Shown piece by piece: positions 17,606 through 27,623 of a stretch of 64,000 nucleotides of DNA; position 1 is the stretch's first letter; every line of letters starts with the position of its first letter. Both the position numbers and the translations under genes were made by a program. The stretch is from Candidatus Gastranaerophilales bacterium (lineage in GTDB: Bacteria > Cyanobacteriota > Vampirovibrionia > Gastranaerophilales > Gastranaerophilaceae), in assembly GCA_944325735.1 (NCBI GenBank), contig CALVBI010000002.1, positions 372,001 through 436,000 of the forward strand. The letters run 5' to 3'. The notes beneath the pieces were generated by a model. That model had not been told where the DNA came from. It made no database searches and was given only the letters and a program-made list of their open reading frames with translations.

Positions 17606-18513
17606 TAAATGAATTTCTTGCATACATATTAAAATATATTTCAACTCTTGAAATGACTTTTAATTGGTCTGATTTTTTACAAATAGCATTTCTTGCTGGT
17701 GTTCTATTGTTTTTGTATAGGAAATTTATAAAAAATACATCTTCAGAAAAATTTGTTAAAGGTCTATTAATCTTAGTTTGTGTTTGGGCTTTCAGTGAAG
17801 TTTTAATGCGAATAGATTTAAAAATTATTGGTATGTTTTTGAAATCTATTGTCACTCTTGTATCTTTGAGTTTGATTGTTATATTCCAACCTGAATTAAG
17901 ACGTTTTTTAGGCTTTTTAGGTCAGGTTGATTTTGTAACACGTATTTTTAATTCTAACCATGATAAATCTAAAAATCAGAAAATTGATGTCGTTAAAGAA
18001 TTAATTGAAAGTGTTAAGTATTTATCTAAATCTCATACAGGTGCGTTGATTGTATTTCAAAGTGATTTGAGAAATACGTATTATGATGTTGGTACAAAAT
18101 TAAATGCTGATTTATCTACAGAATTAGTTTTAACGATTTTTCACCCTAATACCCCATTACATGATGGTGCTGTTGTTATTAATGGTGACAAAATAATTTC
18201 TGCAGGTGTTCTTTTACCGTTGACAGAAGATCCTAAACTTAGTTGGAAATATGGTACTCGTCATCGTGCAGCAATTGGTATGACAGAAAATAGTGATGCA
18301 GCTTGTCTTGTTGTATCTGAAGAAACTGGTGATGTATCTATTGCTATTGATGGAAGTTTGAAAAAGTACGAGGATTTAGTTACTTTAAAATCTGATTTAG
18401 AAAATATTCTCGGTTATAAAGATAAGTTAGATGAAGATAAGAAAACTATTTTTAAAATTAACAATTTTATGACAATTAAAAAGTCTGTAAAAGATGAATC
18501 AGGAAAGGTTTAG
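17602..18513 (+). CDS. cdaA: CdaA-type membrane diadenylate cyclase
   Basis: 303 residues: about three N-terminal membrane helices (to about residue 95), a short linker, and a DAC domain with the catalytic DGA (TPLHDGAVVINGD) and RHRAAIG motifs intact. It condenses two ATP to c-di-AMP, a messenger for osmolyte and potassium balance and the cell wall. It overlaps lysA by 4 bp. A PgpH-type c-di-AMP phosphodiesterase is encoded about 6 kb downstream. The usual CdaR partner is not adjacent. Confidence 0.92.
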   Translation: MINEFLAYILKYISTLEMTFNWSDFLQIAFLAGVLLFLYRKFIKNTSSEKFVKGLLILVCVWAFSEVLMRIDLKIIGMFLKSIVTLVSLSLIVIFQPELRRFLGFLGQVDFVTRIFNSNHDKSKNQKIDVVKELIESVKYLSKSHTGALIVFQSDLRNTYYDVGTKLNADLSTELVLTIFHPNTPLHDGAVVINGDKIISAGVLLPLTEDPKLSWKYGTRHRAAIGMTENSDAACLVVSEETGDVSIAIDGSLKKYEDLVTLKSDLENILGYKDKLDEDKKTIFKINNFMTIKKSVKDESGKV

Positions 18514-18519
18514 TTTTAT

Positions 18520-19398
18520 ATGCCTGAAGATAAATTAACTAAAAAGGAATTGTTTTTTTCTATATTAACAAAAATGTTTTTTTTAACAGTAGGTCCTTTT
18601 GTAGCTGCTTTTGCATTGGAAGTTTTTTTAGTTCCAAATAATATTATTGATGGTGGTATTGTTGGTGTGTCAATAATTCTTAGTTATTTGACAAAAATCA
18701 ATTTAGGGCTGTTAATTTTCTTAATTAATATTCCTTTTTTCTTTCTTGCATTTAATAAAATTGGAAAAAAATTCGTATTTCAAACCTTTTATGCAATTGG
18801 GATGCTTTCTCTTTTTATTAATATTTTTTCAACACATGGTCATCCTGTATCTCATGACTTATTATTATCAACTGTATTTGGAGGGATAATTTTAGGGACT
18901 GGTGTTGGTTTAGTGTTGAAAAACGAAGGTTCTTTAGATGGAACTGAAATCATGTCTTTAGTTTTATCTAAAAAGTTTGGTTTTTCTGTTGGTGAATGGA
19001 TAATGCTTTTTAATATATTCATCTATGGGGCAGCAGGAATTGTATTTGGCTGGAATAAAGCTATGTATGCGGTATTGACTTATTTTATTGCTTTTAGAGT
19101 TATTGATGTTGTATTAGAAGGGTTAAATTCAGCTAAATCTATTGAAGTAATAAGTGAAAAAGCAACTGAAATAGGTCAAGAACTTTTAGAAAAATTAGAT
19201 ATTGGTGTTACTTATTTAAAAGGTATTGGGGCTTATTCCGGTACAGAAAAAACATTGATATACTGTGTGGTGTCAAGGCTTGAGTTAGCTAAAATGAAAG
19301 AAATTATAAGAAGAATTGATCCAAATGCTTTTATTTCAATTGTAGATGTGCATGAAGCATATGGTGGCAGAACTCGTGGTAGTATTGACAAAATTTAA
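18520..19398 (+). CDS. YitT family membrane protein (DUF161 + DUF2179)
   Basis: 292 residues, about five membrane helices typical of YitT proteins (EVFLVPNNIIDGGIVGVS and NEGSLDGTEIMSL are recognisable) and a C-terminal cytosolic DUF2179 domain. Their role is unclear; transport or regulation has been proposed. It lies 6 bp after cdaA, so the two are co-transcribed. Confidence 0.85.
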   Translation: MPEDKLTKKELFFSILTKMFFLTVGPFVAAFALEVFLVPNNIIDGGIVGVSIILSYLTKINLGLLIFLINIPFFFLAFNKIGKKFVFQTFYAIGMLSLFINIFSTHGHPVSHDLLLSTVFGGIILGTGVGLVLKNEGSLDGTEIMSLVLSKKFGFSVGEWIMLFNIFIYGAAGIVFGWNKAMYAVLTYFIAFRVIDVVLEGLNSAKSIEVISEKATEIGQELLEKLDIGVTYLKGIGAYSGTEKTLIYCVVSRLELAKMKEIIRRIDPNAFISIVDVHEAYGGRTRGSIDKI

Positions 19399-19453
19399 CA
19401 AAATAGACAAGTTATTTAAAATATAGTATTATTTATTAAAAAGGATAAAAATT

Positions 19454-19801
19454 ATGGCAAAGAATATTGATACAGTACCTATAGAAGTTAGTATTTTAAC
19501 TGCAGATCATGATATTAAAGGTGTAGTGCATGTTTCAAAATACACTAATACTAATAGAGAGTTAACAGACTTATTAAATGATAAAGAAAGAAGATTTTTA
19601 GCAGTAACAAATGCTGAAATCTATCCAAGAAATTCAAATCAATCTCCTAGAAAATATAATTTCTTGGAAATTCATATGGATTATGTTCTTATGGTTCACC
19701 CTTCAACTCAAGCAGTATTCCAAGAATCAGGTAGAACTCAAGAAGATATTTCAAGGTTTAGAGATTTAAGATTGAAATTAAATCAAACAAAACCGTTTTA
19801 A
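19454..19801 (+). CDS. Conserved 115-residue protein, unknown function
   Basis: 115 residues, predicted beta-rich, no signal peptide. It resembles small proteins of the DUF6812 kind (VEVSILT... GVVHV... FLAVTNAEIY... FLEIH), an uncertain match made by eye. AAGGATAAAAATT precedes the ATG and a terminator follows at 19824. Confidence 0.55.
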   Translation: MAKNIDTVPIEVSILTADHDIKGVVHVSKYTNTNRELTDLLNDKERRFLAVTNAEIYPRNSNQSPRKYNFLEIHMDYVLMVHPSTQAVFQESGRTQEDISRFRDLRLKLNQTKPF

Positions 19802-19823
19802 TTGTTAATAAAGTTTTTAAAAT

Positions 19824-19850
19824 AAAAAAGGAGCTATTGGCTCCTTTTTT
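19824..19850. terminator. Bidirectional rho-independent terminator
   Basis: Eleven-base-pair stem AAAAAAGGAGC / GCTCCTTTTTT with a five-base loop, between convergent genes. Confidence 0.88.
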
Positions 19851-19851
19851 A

Positions 19852-20754
19852 TTATTTATTTATTTGTTTATTTTTTATTTCGTCTATTAAATTTGTTGTT
19901 TTATTTTGTGTTGTATTACCTGCAAATTGGGTATTTTTATCTTCTTTTTTGTCTGTGTTTTCTACAGAAGCTGCAGGTTTTTCTGTATTATATGTGTTTT
20001 TTGTATCTTTATGTGTTTCTAATGGTTTATCATTTCTAGACATCCAAGCTTTAGTTTTGTCTGCTAAAGGTGTTGCGATAAATGGAACAATAATACGTTT
20101 TGCAATTAATGTCGCTGCAGCTAAAGATATTAAGTAGCTGAATGCATTTTTAAGACCTTTTTTATCAGCTTCTCTAGCTGTATGGAATTCTTTTCCTGTC
20201 ATTCCTTTTAATTTATCAATTTTACCTAGTTTTGCTTGTAATGCTTTATCTGCTGATCTTGTGAAGTATTTTCCAAATAATTTATTAAATATTTTTTCTT
20301 GAACTTTTTTATTTGAAATAGTGAAGAACATTAGTAATTGCATTGCAATCATTAATCCGCCATTTGCTAAGTCTAATGCTGCAACGAATTTTCTTTTGTC
20401 TTCAGGAATTTTATCGTTATTTAAACTTTGTTTTACATATAAGTAGCAACCTAAGCCGTCTTTTAATACAATTGATGTTACGCCGATTGCTGACATAAAT
20501 TTAGCGTTGTCTTTTTCGTAATTTGGGAATACTTTATTTTTCATAAATTTTGTTTCAGATAACCATTTAATTGTTTTATCTGCCCAATTTTTTTTGTATC
20601 CGACAACTCCAAGAGCTCCTATGCCTGTTGCAATTGCAATATTTTTAGCAATTTTAGCTGATTTGTTTGAGTTCTCTTGTTTTTTTTCTTTCGCTTCAAA
20701 TGTAATATTTGGGGTATTATTTTGTTTTATTGAATTTACTGCGAGAATAGCCAT
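19852..20754 (-). CDS. Membrane-associated protein with N-terminal 'NITFEA' motif, unknown function
   Basis: 300 residues. The N-terminus (MAILAVNSIKQ, then NITFEAKEKKQ) precedes a hydrophobic helix around residues 35-55 and two or three further hydrophobic stretches; the last 70 residues are polar and low-complexity (Lys/Thr/Asn). Its ATG overlaps the stop of the upstream gene (TAATG), so the two are coupled. Similar short N-terminal 'x-F-x-A/G/S' motifs occur in the proteins at 20754 and 30197. Function unknown. Confidence 0.55.
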   Translation of the reverse strand: MAILAVNSIKQNNTPNITFEAKEKKQENSNKSAKIAKNIAIATGIGALGVVGYKKNWADKTIKWLSETKFMKNKVFPNYEKDNAKFMSAIGVTSIVLKDGLGCYLYVKQSLNNDKIPEDKRKFVAALDLANGGLMIAMQLLMFFTISNKKVQEKIFNKLFGKYFTRSADKALQAKLGKIDKLKGMTGKEFHTAREADKKGLKNAFSYLISLAAATLIAKRIIVPFIATPLADKTKAWMSRNDKPLETHKDTKNTYNTEKPAASVENTDKKEDKNTQFAGNTTQNKTTNLIDEIKNKQINK

Positions 20755-22172
20755 TATTTCACCTCGCTGTTCTTGGTTGCTTTATCAACCAGTTCTTTTG
20801 ATTCGTTATTATGTTTTTTACTTGATAGTTTTGGGAATGCGATATCCATAAATCTTGGATAAATTCTGTTTAGTAAGTCACAACTGATTGGTAGAATTAT
20901 TAATGCTCCAGCTAGTGTTGCAATTCTTTTTACACCTTCAATGTGTTTTTTAGTTAATTCTTTTAACTTACTTGCGACTTCTTTTGAGAATACTTTGTCT
21001 GCTAGTCTGAATTCTTTATTAGCATTTTTAGCTTCTTGAATTTTTAGTTTAAACATTTCTTCTATTTCGCTTACAGTTTTATTTTCAGCTATTGCTTTTT
21101 TTACTTTGTTTAAAAATTCAATAGAATCTTTATGGTCATTAATTCTTTCAGATATACTAGCTTTTACTGCTTCAACTACTTGTTCTTTGCTTTTTAGATT
21201 TTTGTATTTTTCAACGTGACCTTGCATTCTTTTTACTTTTTCAAGCATTTTATCTTTTCCTGCAGAACCAAGGGTTTGAGTCTCTGTAATCATATCAAGC
21301 AGTTGTGTATTTGCTTTTGCATTTTTTAATTCTTTATGTTTATTTTTTAAGAATTTTGTTATTTCTTTAACATCATCTGTGCTATTTATTTTTGCTTCTA
21401 TTTCATTCAATAGAGTTTTAGATGTGTCATAATTATTTCTATAAAATTCGCTTCTTTCAATACGTTTTGTTAATTTTACATCATTGCAGACTTTAAGTCT
21501 TTTTTCTTCATCTGCAAGCATTGAATCTACAGTTTTATTAAGTGCTTCGGTGTATTTTTCTTGTGAAATCTTAACAGGTTCTGTTTGTCCTTTAATTGTA
21601 TAATATACTGTATTTTCTTTTTTTAATGTATTAATAAGATTTTCATCTTGTTTTGCAATATATTCATCTGCAAGAATTTCTCTTTGTTGTTTATTTAATC
21701 CAGGATGTAGTTTTTTCATTAAATGCATTGCATAATCTTTATCTTTGAATGGAGTTTTATTACAATCTAAATTCAATGCTCCTTCATTTGCCATTGAATT
21801 AATTTTGCTTACAATTGGGATTGTAAATAAACCTTGAGTTGCAATAGCTAATAATGCAGATAATGGCTGACGCCATGCTGAATATGTTCTTGTATCTTCA
21901 TCTGTTTTAGATAATGGGTTATATTTAATGAAAATTGGTGCTAATAACCCTGTACCTAATGCGTTAATACAAATATCCTGAAACTCTCCAATATTATTTT
22001 TTAATTTATTAATTCCTCTTAATATTGACGGATTTAATGCATTTATCTCTTTTTCAATGGTTGATTGAGGTATACTACTTGTAAAACCTATTTGATTATT
22101 AGGGGTTTTACTTTGTCGTTGAGAATGATACCCACTATTTTTAATATTTAGATTAATCTTGTCTATATTCAT
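20754..22172 (-). CDS. Large helical protein with C-terminal membrane segment, unknown function
   Basis: 472 residues. The N-terminus contains NNQIGFTSSIPQS (the short 'FTS' motif). Hydrophobic segments lie near residues 60-80, 100-125 and 420-440. Between them is a 250-residue charged, probably coiled-coil stretch. Coupled to the 19852 gene through a 1-bp overlap. It is not recognised as a known family; the layout suggests a membrane-associated scaffold. Confidence 0.55.
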   Translation of the reverse strand: MNIDKINLNIKNSGYHSQRQSKTPNNQIGFTSSIPQSTIEKEINALNPSILRGINKLKNNIGEFQDICINALGTGLLAPIFIKYNPLSKTDEDTRTYSAWRQPLSALLAIATQGLFTIPIVSKINSMANEGALNLDCNKTPFKDKDYAMHLMKKLHPGLNKQQREILADEYIAKQDENLINTLKKENTVYYTIKGQTEPVKISQEKYTEALNKTVDSMLADEEKRLKVCNDVKLTKRIERSEFYRNNYDTSKTLLNEIEAKINSTDDVKEITKFLKNKHKELKNAKANTQLLDMITETQTLGSAGKDKMLEKVKRMQGHVEKYKNLKSKEQVVEAVKASISERINDHKDSIEFLNKVKKAIAENKTVSEIEEMFKLKIQEAKNANKEFRLADKVFSKEVASKLKELTKKHIEGVKRIATLAGALIILPISCDLLNRIYPRFMDIAFPKLSSKKHNNESKELVDKATKNSEVK

Positions 22173-22234
22173 GATTTTTCCCTACAACGATGAAACCTTC
22201 CATATATATAGAGGTTCAAACAAAATAAAAATTG

Positions 22235-23881
22235 CTAATTTTTATCTGTATTATTAAGTTTTGTGAATTTAATCAATGTCCAATTCCCTTTCTGTTCAAA
22301 CTTTGCTATTGCAAGGTTTTGCATCATTTCATAAAATGTTTTATTTTTAATATATGAAAAAATTAAAAATAATAAAGGTTCTTTATTATACTTTTCGTTA
22401 TTATTAGCAATCAAAGCTAAATTATTTGGCGAATAAAATGATACACTGTTAAGAACTACCATTACAACACTTTGTCCAGGTTTCAATTTGTTAAAAATAT
22501 TAGAATCAATCATGCTTTCAAAATAAGGATTTGAATTTGATAAAAACATGTTTTTATAATTCTTTTTCCCATTTATAAAAGCATCTTCTAATGTATCGGA
22601 TTTAGATATGTACATTGGGAAATTCCCTTTGTGTATTTCTATTACTCTGTAATTTGAAAAATCAAAGTATTTTTCAAATCTATTTTGAGGATAGTATTCG
22701 AGAACTATCATATCATCTTTTTTTAAATCCATCCTTGAAAGTATATCTGTCATTATCTTATGCCCTTCAGCTCTTCTCATTTTTGGGGCTGAATATGGAT
22801 GGAGTAGAATGTAGCCTATGGAGATAAGACAATAAACGATGATTAAACTATTTTTTAAGATTTTATTATTTATTGAGTTAATTCCAAAGCTTGCAAGATA
22901 TATTAAGATTGGATAGATTTCTATTGAATATTTTGTGATAAATACTAATTTCCCAATTAATGATGCAATTATTAGGATTGTTATTGTTGAAATAAATAAT
23001 AAGAATAATTGGATATTAATTTTATTTTTGTACAATGCTTTAATAATGCAACCTATTGCAATTATTGCAGGTAAAATCATAAATAAAGCAAGTTTTGGTG
23101 CATATAAAAAATTATCAGGTGCATTGGTCAAATTTGTTAATACAGGAGAAAAATAGTCTGTAAATAAAAAGCCTATTTTGGAGATAGAAAAATGTCCCCA
23201 CCATTGAGAAAAAGATTTTGTTGTAAATATTTTAAAGATGAGTGGCGTTAATAAAATCCCGCCTGCAAATATTGATATCCAGACGGTCGTAATTACTTTC
23301 TTAAATTGTTTGAATAAATTAATACTTAGAATAATTAAATTAAAAAATACAAATACAAAACCGATTGTGTGTGTAAATAAAATTAAAAAATTAGATATCA
23401 CATATAGAATAAAATTTTGTTTATTAGGATTTTTAATACATTTAATTGTGTATAAAAGACTTAATGCTGAAAATAAAAATAATATTGCGTATATTCTAAC
23501 TTCTTGTGAGTAATAAATTAAAAAAGAACTTATAGCAGAAAATCCTGCACAAGTAAGTCCTGTATTTTCATCTTTTTCTTTTCCTACAAAATACATTATA
23601 GGTATTGATAATACTCCAGCCAAAACGGATGTAAGTCTTAATAATAAATCACTTTGTCCAAAGAATGTCATGAAAAATTTCAAATACAGATAATAAAATG
23701 GCATATGGCATTGTGATTTCACAGCGTTTATAAAACCATCAGAAAATGGAGTAGCTGCAATTATCCAACTAATATATTCATCATTCCATAATCCATCAGG
23801 TTTGTTTATAAATATTAGTCTTAAAGCTATCCCTAAAATAATTATTAAAAATATTTTTGCGAAATTTTTCACGTTTGTCAA
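22235..23881 (-). CDS. GT-C (GT39/ArnT-like) membrane glycosyltransferase
   Basis: 548 residues with about eleven membrane helices. The first loop carries GLWNDEYISW, the acidic motif used by lipid-phosphate-sugar-dependent GT-C enzymes, and the order of helices is PMT/ArnT-like. It should transfer a sugar from polyprenyl-phosphate to an acceptor outside the cytoplasm. A GT2 enzyme that could make such a polyprenyl-phosphate sugar starts divergently at 23932, so the two may act together. Confidence 0.75.
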   Translation of the reverse strand: MTNVKNFAKIFLIIILGIALRLIFINKPDGLWNDEYISWIIAATPFSDGFINAVKSQCHMPFYYLYLKFFMTFFGQSDLLLRLTSVLAGVLSIPIMYFVGKEKDENTGLTCAGFSAISSFLIYYSQEVRIYAILFLFSALSLLYTIKCIKNPNKQNFILYVISNFLILFTHTIGFVFVFFNLIILSINLFKQFKKVITTVWISIFAGGILLTPLIFKIFTTKSFSQWWGHFSISKIGFLFTDYFSPVLTNLTNAPDNFLYAPKLALFMILPAIIAIGCIIKALYKNKINIQLFLLFISTITILIIASLIGKLVFITKYSIEIYPILIYLASFGINSINNKILKNSLIIVYCLISIGYILLHPYSAPKMRRAEGHKIMTDILSRMDLKKDDMIVLEYYPQNRFEKYFDFSNYRVIEIHKGNFPMYISKSDTLEDAFINGKKNYKNMFLSNSNPYFESMIDSNIFNKLKPGQSVVMVVLNSVSFYSPNNLALIANNNEKYNKEPLLFLIFSYIKNKTFYEMMQNLAIAKFEQKGNWTLIKFTKLNNTDKN

Positions 23882-23931
23882 AATCCCTCTTTAATTATAT
23901 AATAAAAAGAAAATTTTAAAAGGGGATAGTT

Positions 23932-24876
23932 ATGAAGTTGATAATTCAGATACCTTGTTATAATGAAGAAAAATCTTTACCTGTGACTTTAAATGCACTA
24001 CCTAAAAAAATAGATGGTGTAGATGAAATTGAAATTTTAATTATAAATGATGGTTCTTCTGATAAAACTGTAGAGGTTGCAAAGAGTTTAGGTGTAAAAC
24101 ATATTGTTGAAATGCCTCATAATTGTGGACTGGCAAAAGCTTTTGTTGCAGGTATTAATTCTGCATTGGCTTTGGATGCAGATATTATTGTTAATACAGA
24201 TGCAGATAATCAGTATTGTGCTGAAGATATTGAAAAATTAATTAAACCTATATTAAATGGATCTGCTGATATTGTAATAGGTTCAAGGCCTGTATCTAAA
24301 ATTCAACATTTTTCTTTATTGAAAAAAATGCTTCAAAAGCTAGGCTCTTTTGTGATGCGTATTATTAGTTCTACTGCAGTGGAAGATGCACCCAGCGGTT
24401 TCCGTGCATTTTCAAGAAATGCAGCTATTCAATTGAATGTTTTTGATAACTATACGTATACTCTTGAAACAATTATTCAAGCAAGAGCAAAAGGTTTGGT
24501 ATTAGAATGTGTGCCAATAAATGTTAATCCGGATTTGCGGAAATCTAAATTAGTAAAGAATATATTTGACTATGTAAGACGTTCAATGTTTACGATGATT
24601 AGAATGTTTATTATATATAGACCTTTTAGATTTTTTTCAATTTTAGCAGGTTTATTTTTAGTTCTTGGTTTTTTAATTGGTTTAAGATTTTTATATTATT
24701 ACTTTGGAGGAAGTGGCGCAGGACATATCCAATCACTAATTTTATCAGCAATTTTAATAATTACTGGTGTTCAAGTGGCAGTAATTGCAGTTTTATCAGA
24801 GTTAATGTCAATAAACCGCAAACTACTTGAAGATATTCAAAGACGCTTGAAATTGCAAGACTTGAAAAAAAATTAG
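23932..24876 (+). CDS. GT2 glycosyltransferase (DPM1/GtrB-like, polyprenyl-phosphate)
   Basis: 314 residues: a GT-A catalytic domain (IPCYNEEKSLP, INDGSSDKT, NTDADNQY as DxD-like region) and two C-terminal membrane helices (about 230-250 and 265-290). This is the plan of bactoprenyl-phosphate hexose synthases. It is preceded by AAGGGG and transcribed divergently from the GT-C enzyme at 22235. Donor sugar unknown. Confidence 0.8.
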   Translation: MKLIIQIPCYNEEKSLPVTLNALPKKIDGVDEIEILIINDGSSDKTVEVAKSLGVKHIVEMPHNCGLAKAFVAGINSALALDADIIVNTDADNQYCAEDIEKLIKPILNGSADIVIGSRPVSKIQHFSLLKKMLQKLGSFVMRIISSTAVEDAPSGFRAFSRNAAIQLNVFDNYTYTLETIIQARAKGLVLECVPINVNPDLRKSKLVKNIFDYVRRSMFTMIRMFIIYRPFRFFSILAGLFLVLGFLIGLRFLYYYFGGSGAGHIQSLILSAILIITGVQVAVIAVLSELMSINRKLLEDIQRRLKLQDLKKN

Positions 24877-24922
24877 GAAGTAATAATATATTAAAAGATT
24901 GGTAAATATAGGAAATTTATAT

Positions 24923-27124
24923 ATGGCAAAACTTGAATTTGTTTCTAAATTAAAGGAATTTTTTACCTCTGCACAAACTCTAAAATATTTGTATTTTATT
25001 TTATTCACAATATTAATGACAGGAGTAATTGCTTCTCAAAATTTCTTTTTTCAAAATATTATAGAAAATGGTATAAGTAAACGTGATATAATTGCGCAAA
25101 AAACTTTAACAGTTGAAGATGTAAAAAGAACAGAACAACATCGAAAAGAAGTTGCTCAAAAAATTGAACCAGTCATGGCTCCAGCTGAAGATGATTTTAT
25201 AAAAACTAATCTCCAAACATTACAATCATCTGTTATGCAGATTAGAAGAAAGAATGTTGAATTAGCAATAAAGAAAGAAGAGTTAGGTATTCTTTTTGAT
25301 TTATCTGATAATTCTAAAAGAGATTTTATAATAAATTTTTTGTTAAAAGCTGATGACAATATTTTGCATGAAGTTTTTGATAAATCAAATTTAACTTTAA
25401 CAAATATCTTGCATGATGGCATTACAGAAAAAGATTACGAGAGAGATAACATCGATCAAATTATTTTAAATAATATGGTTTCTAATGTTTCAAAAAGACA
25501 AGTTTCTGTAATCAAAGCAATGTTGGAGCAGGTAATTGTTCCGAATTTAGTAGTTGATGAATTTGCTACTGAAATTGCTCGTAAAAATGCTCAAAATTCT
25601 GTAAAACCATATGAAGTAGTATTTCAAAAAGGTGATAAAATTTTATTTGAAGGAGAACCTGTAACAAGATTGAAGCGTGATGCTTTAAGACAAGCAGGTT
25701 ATAATGTTTACCAATTAAATTGGCAAGGTTTGGCTGCTATATATATAATTGTATTTATAGGTACTTTCTTATTTTTAAGTTACATGAAGTTTTTCGAAAA
25801 AGATTTTATGCAGCCTAGATATTTATCAATAGCAGCATTTTTATCTTTATTAATTGCATTGATTGGTGTTCTTATTCCGACGGGTTTTTCACCTTATGTA
25901 ATTCCAATACCTGCATTTTTAATTCTTTTGTCAATATTTACAAAACCAAGAATTGCTTTTGTTGCTTCTGTAATATTGCTATCTGTTATGTCAATTGGTT
26001 ATCAATATAATATCCAATATCTTGTAGCATTTTTATTGTTGAGTATATTATCTGCAATAGCAGTATCTCAAATTCGATATGCAGAGCGTGTTGATGTAAT
26101 AAAAACAGGTTTTTATATAGGGATTGCAGGTTTAATAATTGTTTTAAGTATATATATATTGGAAAAATGTTTGATAGAAGTAGATAATGTTCTTTTATTG
26201 AAGAATTGTGTGTATATTTTATTTAACGGTATTTTTAGTGCTGTTATTGCATCTGGTTTAATGCCATTATTTGAAAGTGCTTTTAAAATTATAACACCAT
26301 ATGGATTAGCAGAACTTGGAGATCATAATCAAAAGTTACTAAAAAGATTACAAATGGATGCTCCAGGAACTTATCATCACAGTTTGATGGTATCAAATTT
26401 ATGTGAAGCTGCAGCAGAAGCTATTGGAGCAGATCCAATTTTAGCGAGAGTTGGTGCGTTATATCATGATATCGGGAAGTTAAAAAGACCTTTGTTTTTC
26501 GTAGAAAATCAATCATATTTTTTAATTGAAAATCCTCATAATAAATTTACTCCAAGAATTAGTAAAATGATTATTACAGCTCATCCTAAAGATGGTTTGG
26601 AAATAGCTAAAGAGTATCATTTGCCTCAAGTTATACAAAACTTTATTATTCAGCACCATGGTGAAGGGTTGGCAAGCTATTTTTATAATCAAGCTGTAAA
26701 AGAAGAAGGTGCTGAAAATGTAAAAGAAGAACAATTTAGATATGCTGGTCCAAAACCTAACACGAAAGAAACTGCAATTTTAATGATTGCTGATGCAGTT
26801 GAATCTGCAGTTCGTTCATTAAAAAATCCTACTCCTGAAGAAATTGAAGGTATGATTAATAAAATTATAGTTGAAAGATTGAATGATGGTCAGTTATCAG
26901 ACAGCCCTTTAACTTTAAAAGATATCAAAACTATAGCATCTACTTTCTCTAGAATTTTGAGAGGTATGCAGCATAATAGAATAAAATATCAAGAAAATTT
27001 GGCCGAAGAATTACAAAAACAAAAAATCAATATGCCTGCAAAATTGTTAGATGAAGATTTAGAGAATAAAATAAAACAATTAGAAGGTGAAAATAATTCT
27101 TCAAAAGAGGATAGAAATGACTAA
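24923..27124 (+). CDS. pgpH: PgpH-type 7TM-HD c-di-AMP phosphodiesterase
   Basis: About 733 residues: an N-terminal helix, an extracytoplasmic 7TMR-HDED domain (about 55-260), seven membrane helices, and an HD domain with TYHHSLMVSNL, LYHDIGKLKRP and HHGE. The family hydrolyses c-di-AMP to pApA, opposing CdaA. I place the start at ATG 24923, after TAGGAAA; the earlier TTG at 24899 is less likely. It overlaps ybeY by 8 bp, giving the widely conserved pgpH-ybeY-dgkA order. Confidence 0.9.
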   Translation: MAKLEFVSKLKEFFTSAQTLKYLYFILFTILMTGVIASQNFFFQNIIENGISKRDIIAQKTLTVEDVKRTEQHRKEVAQKIEPVMAPAEDDFIKTNLQTLQSSVMQIRRKNVELAIKKEELGILFDLSDNSKRDFIINFLLKADDNILHEVFDKSNLTLTNILHDGITEKDYERDNIDQIILNNMVSNVSKRQVSVIKAMLEQVIVPNLVVDEFATEIARKNAQNSVKPYEVVFQKGDKILFEGEPVTRLKRDALRQAGYNVYQLNWQGLAAIYIIVFIGTFLFLSYMKFFEKDFMQPRYLSIAAFLSLLIALIGVLIPTGFSPYVIPIPAFLILLSIFTKPRIAFVASVILLSVMSIGYQYNIQYLVAFLLLSILSAIAVSQIRYAERVDVIKTGFYIGIAGLIIVLSIYILEKCLIEVDNVLLLKNCVYILFNGIFSAVIASGLMPLFESAFKIITPYGLAELGDHNQKLLKRLQMDAPGTYHHSLMVSNLCEAAAEAIGADPILARVGALYHDIGKLKRPLFFVENQSYFLIENPHNKFTPRISKMIITAHPKDGLEIAKEYHLPQVIQNFIIQHHGEGLASYFYNQAVKEEGAENVKEEQFRYAGPKPNTKETAILMIADAVESAVRSLKNPTPEEIEGMINKIIVERLNDGQLSDSPLTLKDIKTIASTFSRILRGMQHNRIKYQENLAEELQKQKINMPAKLLDEDLENKIKQLEGENNSSKEDRND

Positions 27125-27623
27125 ATATAATATTTTTAGTGAAAATATTTATGATAATTGGCAAATTGATGAAAAATTATTTATTGATACAGCCAAAAAG
27201 ATTTTAAAATTTTATCTATCACTTTCTGATGTGTATGAAAAATCTTGTTTAAATTCTTTTGATTATAATACTATATCGTTTGATTTTTTATATTGCGATA
27301 GCGTTAAAACGCATGAAATAAATCGAGAATATAGAAATAAAGACTATCCTGCAGACATAATTACTTTTGCAATTTTTGCTGATAGCGAAGAAAAATTTGT
27401 TTTTGATGGAGAAATTAATTTAGGAGAGGTAATAATAGCGCTGGATAAGGTTATAGAAGAGGCTGATAAAAAAGGTGTGACAAAAGAGTATGAATTGTCC
27501 TTTTTGATTAGTCATGGTATTTTACATTTACTAGGATTTGACCATCAAACAGAAGATGATTATAATTTTATTATAGATTTACAAAATAAAGCACTGGAAA
27601 GCATCGGGTATGACAAAGTTTAA
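27117..27623 (+). CDS. ybeY: YbeY endoribonuclease
   Basis: About 168 residues ending with the zinc motif HGILHLLGFDH (H-x3-H-x5-H). YbeY acts in 16S rRNA 3'-end maturation and ribosome quality control. The start at 27117 has GAGGATAG upstream and lies inside the pgpH 3' end. DgkA starts within the ybeY 3' end (14-bp overlap). There is an insertion-rich N-terminal third compared with short YbeY proteins. Confidence 0.9.
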   Translation: MTKYNIFSENIYDNWQIDEKLFIDTAKKILKFYLSLSDVYEKSCLNSFDYNTISFDFLYCDSVKTHEINREYRNKDYPADIITFAIFADSEEKFVFDGEINLGEVIIALDKVIEEADKKGVTKEYELSFLISHGILHLLGFDHQTEDDYNFIIDLQNKALESIGYDKV

